From the NCBI GenBank assembly GCA_028288405.1, contig JAQBNS010000004.1:1-36166 (forward strand): 36,166 nt of DNA, read 5' to 3'. A program made the position numbers and the translations under genes. This DNA is from Chitinophagaceae bacterium. GTDB taxonomy: Bacteria; Bacteroidota; Bacteroidia; Cytophagales; Cytophagaceae. Within the stretch, counting starts at the first letter, position 1, and each line of letters opens with the position of its first letter. A model generated the notes under the pieces. That model was given only the letters and a program-made list of their open reading frames with translations, did not search any database and was not told the DNA's origin. This document shows positions 31,975 through 36,166 of this stretch, piece by piece.

Positions 31975-32800
31975 GTTATTTTTAACTAACAATACCTTTA
32001 TGTGGACTAAAGTTATAAGATATTTCAGATTACTCCTTACTTCAGTTCCTAATCCTGAGAAATGGGTTTTTATAGCGGGATGTCCCAATTCTGGCACTAC
32101 TTTACTACACGAAATACTGGCTCAGCATCCTGCTATAGGATCTATGCCAGAAGAAGGGCAATTTTGTACAGACCAATTAATTAGTCCTTATTCTCTTGGT
32201 GTTTCACGTGTATGGATGCAAAAAATTGATTTTTTTTATCTAAACGACGAGACAGGTTCTTCTAAAATCAATATAAACAAGTTAAAGAGACAATGGGCGC
32301 TTCATTACGATGATGTATCCAAACCCATTTTGATAGAAAAGTCGCCTACAAATGCAGTTCGTTTAAGGTGGCTGCAAAAGCATTTTTCTAAATCCTATTT
32401 CATAGGAATATATAGAAATGGATATGCGGTATCGAAGGGTATAGCCGGCAAAACAGGATGCCCATTGGAAGATGCTGTTTTGCAATGGAAGGGTAGTAAC
32501 GAAATCATGTTGGAGGACTTTGCTCATCTTCATCGTAAACTTATGATTAGCTATGAAGAGTTGACGGAGCAACCTGTAGAAACAATGTTGAAGATAGCCT
32601 CATTTTTATCCATCACTCCTTTACCGAATGAGCAAGTACGTCAATCATATACTATACATGGCATAGAAAGAACTATTGAAAATTTGAATAAGCAAACGAT
32701 AGCAAAACTTCAGTCAGATGAAATCGATATGATCAATGAGCAAGCTTCGGCTTTGTTGCATAAATTGAATTATAAAATACTGTCATCGGATTTACTATGA
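31973..32800 (+). CDS. Sulfotransferase family protein (second, divergent)
   Basis: There are two possible starts: 31973 (275 residues), which overlaps the opposite gene's start codon, or 32000 (266 residues), which is preferred for spacing. WVFIAGCPNSGTTLLHEILA carries the PAPS 5'-phosphosulfate loop (C-P-N-S-G-T-T). SYFIGIYRNGYAVSKGIAG is the 3'-phosphate site with Arg and Ser, and ILIEKSPTNAVRLRWL is the conserved K-S/T-P block. It is clearly diverged from the minus-strand sulfotransferase, so the two probably act on different positions or sugars. The stop overlaps the flippase start by 4 bp (ATGA), coupling sulfation to flipping of the repeat. That would place sulfation on the lipid-linked intermediate in the cytoplasm, an inference. 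Confidence 0.87.
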   Translation: MLFLTNNTFMWTKVIRYFRLLLTSVPNPEKWVFIAGCPNSGTTLLHEILAQHPAIGSMPEEGQFCTDQLISPYSLGVSRVWMQKIDFFYLNDETGSSKININKLKRQWALHYDDVSKPILIEKSPTNAVRLRWLQKHFSKSYFIGIYRNGYAVSKGIAGKTGCPLEDAVLQWKGSNEIMLEDFAHLHRKLMISYEELTEQPVETMLKIASFLSITPLPNEQVRQSYTIHGIERTIENLNKQTIAKLQSDEIDMINEQASALLHKLNYKILSSDLL

Positions 32801-34290
32801 AAAAAGTATTTTGGAGTATTGTATCTGGTGGAATGCTTTTCTTCATTTCTATTTTAACTTCTTTGTTGCTCACACCCTATATTTTGAAACAGCTGACTAG
32901 AGAAGAATATGCCTTTTTTTATTTGATCAACAGTTTAGTGGTCTGGTTTGGAATACTTAGGATGGGCCAAAATGGAGGGTTTCGTTACCAATTGGCTTTA
33001 TCGTTTCATCGTAAGAAGTTTATCAGTAGCCTGTACAGTACGCTGATTGTTTCCTATACAATCCTTTCAATAGTCATCATGATTATAGGGCTGTTATCTT
33101 ATCGGTATGTTGGTGAATGGTTAGGTGCAGGTGATTTTAATGGTGAAGACTTGTGGTGGCTTTATTTAATGCTGTTATTGAATTTTTCAATTACAGGCAT
33201 AACTTTTTTGTTTTCAAATATACTGTCAGTTTATAACAAAGAATTTTTAGTGAATAGCATTCGTATTGTACTACTGGTTCTCCAGGCTTTGTTTACTGTG
33301 ATGTTATTGAATTATAATTATAAGCTTGTTGCCTTAGGGCTTCCCTTACTTGTGACAAGTATATTATTGTTTTTAACTACTGTTTTTTTGGTAATTAAAA
33401 TCCCCAATAGGCCTTTGTTTAGTGTAAGACTAGTCAGTCTTAAAACCCTTTATAATTCTTTAGCGATAGGAAAATGGTTTTTATTAGGATTTCTCTCGCA
33501 ACTATTTATCAAGCATACAGATGTCCTGCTGATAGGTAAACTAGTAGACTTAAATACGGTAACTGCTTTTTTACTTAGCGCGAAGCTTTATTTTATCGCG
33601 ATGGGAGTATTGGAAATGGCGCTTAAAACATTGAATCCACACTTGCTTAAATTGCATAAAAAAGACCCTAAGCAATATAGCCAACGGGTGATTATTTTTG
33701 TCAAACTCTTCGCCTCAGCGTCATGTTTATTAGGATATACTATTTTTGTTGTGAATGAAAAATTTATTGCAGCCTGGGTTGGTCCCGGATATTTCCTTGG
33801 TACAGGCATTAACTTCATTCTTCTTTTATCCTTTATCTTTACAACGTTTAATGCGGCCTTAAAAACAATTGTTTTATCTAAAATTATTATTAAACAGTTG
33901 AAATTACAGGAAATAATAGAAGGTGTATTTAATCTTATACTTTCAATCCTGCTAGGATCTCTTTATGGCGTAGCTGGTGTTGTTTTAGCAACAATACTGG
34001 CATCTATGTGGCTCATGTTTAGTTTTCTCTTCAGTAAGTTTAAGCTGTGTTTATATTTAGAGGATCAAACTTATATTATGAAACAACTAAAAAAAATATT
34101 CTTCTTTGCTCTCCTCTGTTTAAGTGCTATTTTCTTGAGCAAACAATTTTTTGCAGACTCATTCTGGATGGAATTATCAATTGTAAACTTAATGCTTCTC
34201 GTTTTTGCCTATTTAAATTACCATGAAATAAGACAAATAATTAGAATACTGACTACTTCGCATAACGAAACCTCTACAAATTATCCATGA
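32797..34290 (+). CDS. Wzx-like polysaccharide flippase (MOP superfamily)
   Basis: This 497-residue protein has about twelve to fourteen hydrophobic segments across its whole length, as expected of a lipid-linked oligosaccharide flippase of the MATE/MOP group. The N-terminus MKKVFWSIVSGGMLFFISIL leads into LLLTPYILKQLTREEYAFF, the typical first-helix and loop motif (L-x-P-x-x-x-x-x-L-x-x-x-E-Y). Charged residues lie inside helices, for example in FLSQLFIKHTDVLLIGKL. It moves the undecaprenyl-linked repeat unit to the outer leaflet for polymerisation by the Wzy-like protein at 3316, about 29 kb away. It overlaps the sulfotransferase by 4 bp. It is the only flippase in the window. Wzc/Wza-type export proteins are not seen here. 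Confidence 0.88.
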   Translation: MKKVFWSIVSGGMLFFISILTSLLLTPYILKQLTREEYAFFYLINSLVVWFGILRMGQNGGFRYQLALSFHRKKFISSLYSTLIVSYTILSIVIMIIGLLSYRYVGEWLGAGDFNGEDLWWLYLMLLLNFSITGITFLFSNILSVYNKEFLVNSIRIVLLVLQALFTVMLLNYNYKLVALGLPLLVTSILLFLTTVFLVIKIPNRPLFSVRLVSLKTLYNSLAIGKWFLLGFLSQLFIKHTDVLLIGKLVDLNTVTAFLLSAKLYFIAMGVLEMALKTLNPHLLKLHKKDPKQYSQRVIIFVKLFASASCLLGYTIFVVNEKFIAAWVGPGYFLGTGINFILLLSFIFTTFNAALKTIVLSKIIIKQLKLQEIIEGVFNLILSILLGSLYGVAGVVLATILASMWLMFSFLFSKFKLCLYLEDQTYIMKQLKKIFFFALLCLSAIFLSKQFFADSFWMELSIVNLMLLVFAYLNYHEIRQIIRILTTSHNETSTNYP

Positions 34291-34307
34291 TGTGCTGAAT
34301 GAAAATC

Positions 34308-34327
34308 AAAGGTACAGAAGTACCTTT
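34308..34327. other. Hairpin between flippase and GT2 genes
   Basis: AAAGGTAC (34308-34315) and GTACCTTT (34320-34327) form a perfect 8-bp stem with a 4-base loop in the 71-bp gap. No T-run follows, so it may be a weak processing or regulatory hairpin rather than a terminator. Confidence 0.5.
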
Positions 34328-34361
34328 CATAAAGTACAATCCACTTAGTCTACTGCTATAA

Positions 34362-35687
34362 ATGTTTTTCTTCTACAAATACATACGACCAGAATGGTAC
34401 TTTCTTGTAGTGTCTTCCAAAGATGGCCCTATTTACTTTCCTGACTACGATACCATCGATGAGGAAATAAAATCCGGGTTGACATTAGATCCTTCCTTTG
34501 AGTCGCTCCATGCGAGAAAATGGGATTTAGCCTATCAGGTATTTCAGCAAGGTGTACTTGTTTTAGAACAGTGCAAAGCTCGGAAACTTGAATATGGCCT
34601 CGATATTCCGTTGTCGGATAATTATAAATTTATTCACAAACATTTTAATTCAGGTTGGGTACTTTATATTTTGGTGTTGAGGCTGCTTTCCTTTCACAAT
34701 CCGATAAAGGAGATATTCTGTTGTCTGACGGTATTGGGAAGGAGATATACTTATACCAAAGCAATCATAAGAAAGGGCCAGCAAAATCAGGTACGGAGTG
34801 ATAAATTGGACTATACTGTTTCCATCATTATTCCAACATTGAACAGGTATGTGTATTTATATGATGCGTTAAAAGATCTGGAAGTGCAAACGCACGAAAT
34901 CCTGGAAGTAATTGTCATCGATCAATCAGATAAGTTTGACGACGCATTTTATAAAGAAATTAATTTGCCCTTGAGAATCATAAGACAAAATGGACATGGT
35001 CAATGGCTAGCCAGAAATAAAGCCATACAGGAGGCTAAAGGTGATTTGATTGCTTTATATGAAGACGATATAAGAGTAGAGAAAGATTGGATCTCAAATC
35101 ATATAGATGCAATAGTCAAGTACAATTCAGATATTTCTTCCGGGAGATTGCTGAAAGCCAATCTTTCAATGAAAATTGAAAAAGATGGAGATGTTCATTA
35201 TGCACACTATTTCCCGGCAGGAAATGCGTTTGTCAAGAGAATCGTATTTCAGAAAATTGGTTTATTTGATAGACAATACGATGGAATGAGATGGGGAGAT
35301 GGTGATTGGGGGATGCGCGCTTATTTAGCAGGATATAAAAATATACTCAATGAAAAAGCATTTTGTATTGATCAGCAAGCTAACACAGGAGGCTTAAGAG
35401 ATATGAAATCCCGGAGTGGTTATAAAACTATGGGATTTAGTATCCGACCGGTGCCTAGTGTGTTTTATTTTCTGCTTAAATATTATGGACTGTCACATTT
35501 GTTCCCATCCATTACACTTCATTTGCCGGGAACCATTTTTTCTAATCGTAAAGTAAAAATGAATTATGTGATGGGTTTATTTATAGTCATTCTTTTTTTT
35601 CCTTATTGGTTAGCGGGAGGAATCATCTCTTTTCAAAAAGCTAAGAGGATGTTAAAAGAAGAAAGTAAAATAGAATATTTAGAATGA
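34362..35687 (+). CDS. Glycosyltransferase family 2 with unrecognised N-terminal region
   Basis: This is a 441-residue protein. Residues ~150-370 form a GT2 (GT-A fold) domain: VSIIIPTLNRYVYLYDALKD for UDP binding, IALYEDDIRVEKDW with the acidic metal-binding group, and RWGDGDWGMRAYLAGY with the acidic catalytic-base region (D-x-D-W). The C-terminus has a membrane segment (VMGLFIVILFFPYWLAGGII). The first ~150 residues (starting MFFFYKYIRPEWYFL, with FPDYDTIDEEI and several aromatic runs) are not a known domain to me. They may bind acceptor or membrane. The start codon follows a hairpin-containing gap; the stop overlaps the next gene by 4 bp. It adds one sugar, identity unknown. Confidence 0.85.
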   Translation: MFFFYKYIRPEWYFLVVSSKDGPIYFPDYDTIDEEIKSGLTLDPSFESLHARKWDLAYQVFQQGVLVLEQCKARKLEYGLDIPLSDNYKFIHKHFNSGWVLYILVLRLLSFHNPIKEIFCCLTVLGRRYTYTKAIIRKGQQNQVRSDKLDYTVSIIIPTLNRYVYLYDALKDLEVQTHEILEVIVIDQSDKFDDAFYKEINLPLRIIRQNGHGQWLARNKAIQEAKGDLIALYEDDIRVEKDWISNHIDAIVKYNSDISSGRLLKANLSMKIEKDGDVHYAHYFPAGNAFVKRIVFQKIGLFDRQYDGMRWGDGDWGMRAYLAGYKNILNEKAFCIDQQANTGGLRDMKSRSGYKTMGFSIRPVPSVFYFLLKYYGLSHLFPSITLHLPGTIFSNRKVKMNYVMGLFIVILFFPYWLAGGIISFQKAKRMLKEESKIEYLE

Positions 35688-36166
35688 ATAAAAAGCCCAT
35701 AATCGCTTTCCTGATTCCCGATTTAAAGAATGGCGGGGGACAACGTGTTGCTTCTATCCTCATGAACAACCTGGTGAGTAGAGGGTATGAAGTAGTTTGC
35801 GTGGTGTATGATGCAAAGGATGCGGCGTTCATTCTTTCAGATCAGGTACAGGTTTTTTCTATGGGCGTGAATAAAAGAAATAGACTATTGAATAATAGAG
35901 TAGTCTCTTTTATATTGAAAGTAATAAGACTGCGAACAATCTTACGAAAAGTAAAACCGGATCTGGTATTTCCCATGATGACAAGTATGAACATCATTGG
36001 TTTATGTGCCAACAAGAATGCCGCAATCCTATTGAATCACCACACCTTTACTAAACCCAGAACGATAAAGTATTACCTGGTCAAATTCCTTTATCGCTAT
36101 GCAGATGCCGTAGTTGTACCATCCAAAGGGCTTGAGATGGAGCTGACGAATTTGAATCGTAATATC
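35684..36166 (+). CDS. Glycosyltransferase family 4, N-terminal part (cut by window end)
   Basis: From the ATG at 35684, which overlaps the GT2 stop by 4 bp (ATGA), the frame stays open to the last base, giving 161 residues without a stop. The opening FLIPDLKNGGGQRVASILMN is typical of the N-terminal acceptor domain of GT4 transferases in the PglH/PglJ/RfaG-like group, where G-G-G/A-x-R-V/A follows the first strand. KVKPDLVFPMMTSMNIIG and LNHHTFTKPRTIKYY continue that domain, then DAVVVPSKGLEMELT. The donor domain with the E-x7-E motif must lie beyond the window. Its coupling to the GT2 gene suggests consecutive steps in the repeat unit. Confidence 0.87.
   Translation, partial: MNKKPIIAFLIPDLKNGGGQRVASILMNNLVSRGYEVVCVVYDAKDAAFILSDQVQVFSMGVNKRNRLLNNRVVSFILKVIRLRTILRKVKPDLVFPMMTSMNIIGLCANKNAAILLNHHTFTKPRTIKYYLVKFLYRYADAVVVPSKGLEMELTNLNRNI

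Noticed and set aside
31975..32097. N-terminal extension of the minus-strand sulfotransferase
   Set aside because: It would overlap the divergent sulfotransferase coding region by over 120 bp, and its sequence has no family character.
1..36166. CRISPR arrays, tRNA or rRNA genes, insertion sequences, prophage genes
   Set aside because: Looked for on both strands; no regularly spaced repeats, RNA gene signatures or transposase and integrase motifs were seen.

Overview
The window is a 36 kb, gene-dense extracellular or surface polysaccharide locus from a member of the Bacteroidota. Three things point there: a large secreted protein at 27173-29815 ending in a type A C-terminal domain for the type IX secretion system (T9SS), a TAnnTTTG-type promoter in front of it, and AT-rich genes largely without Shine-Dalgarno sites. 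A Chitinophaga/Sphingobacteria-like background would fit, but the order cannot be fixed from sequence alone. There are no tRNAs, rRNAs, CRISPR arrays, transposases or phage genes.

Layout. (A) 1-9767, plus strand: the 3' end of an asparagine-synthase-like gene, a membrane acyltransferase, a glycosyltransferase (GT), a Wzy-like polymerase, three more GTs and a complete AsnB-type amidotransferase. Most junctions from 4697 on overlap or lie within 15 bp, so this looks like one operon. (B) 10-11.7 kb, minus strand: FkbM methyltransferase, an exosortase with an intact Cys/Arg/His set, and a small membrane protein that overlaps it. (C) 11868-20614, plus strand: two-domain oxidoreductase, polysaccharide deacetylase, formyltransferase, UDP-GlcNAc 2-epimerase, GT, second FkbM methyltransferase and a heparinase II/III-like protein without a signal peptide. 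(D) 20873-26808: GT, small phosphoglycosyl transferase, PglD-like acetyltransferase, PglE-like aminotransferase and PglF-like 4,6-dehydratase. The last four form a complete set for making and loading a UDP-2,4-diacetamido-trideoxyhexose (bacillosamine type) onto undecaprenyl phosphate. (E) 27173-29815: a separately transcribed secreted T9SS protein with its own promoter and terminator. (F) 29875-36166: GT, two head-to-head sulfotransferases, Wzx-like flippase, a GT2 with an unrecognised N-terminal region, and a GT cut by the window end.

How it fits together (inference). The phosphoglycosyl transferase starts a lipid-linked repeat unit with the diamino sugar. About eight GTs extend it. Precursor and decoration enzymes (epimerase, oxidoreductase, amidotransferases, deacetylase plus formyltransferase, two methyltransferases, acyltransferase, two sulfotransferases) modify it. 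Wzx flips the unit and the Wzy-like protein polymerises it. No Wza/Wzc-type export genes are present, so the locus continues beyond the window. The embedded exosortase suggests that surface-protein processing is tied to this glycan, but no substrate with an exosortase sorting signal is visible here.

Non-coding features of note: a highly structured gap at 20633-20845, a dispersed-looking repeat at 22750-22870 sharing an 18-bp start with it, a long hairpin at 27067-27099 upstream of the T9SS gene promoter, and a perfect intrinsic terminator at 29843-29871 that ends three bases before the next start codon.
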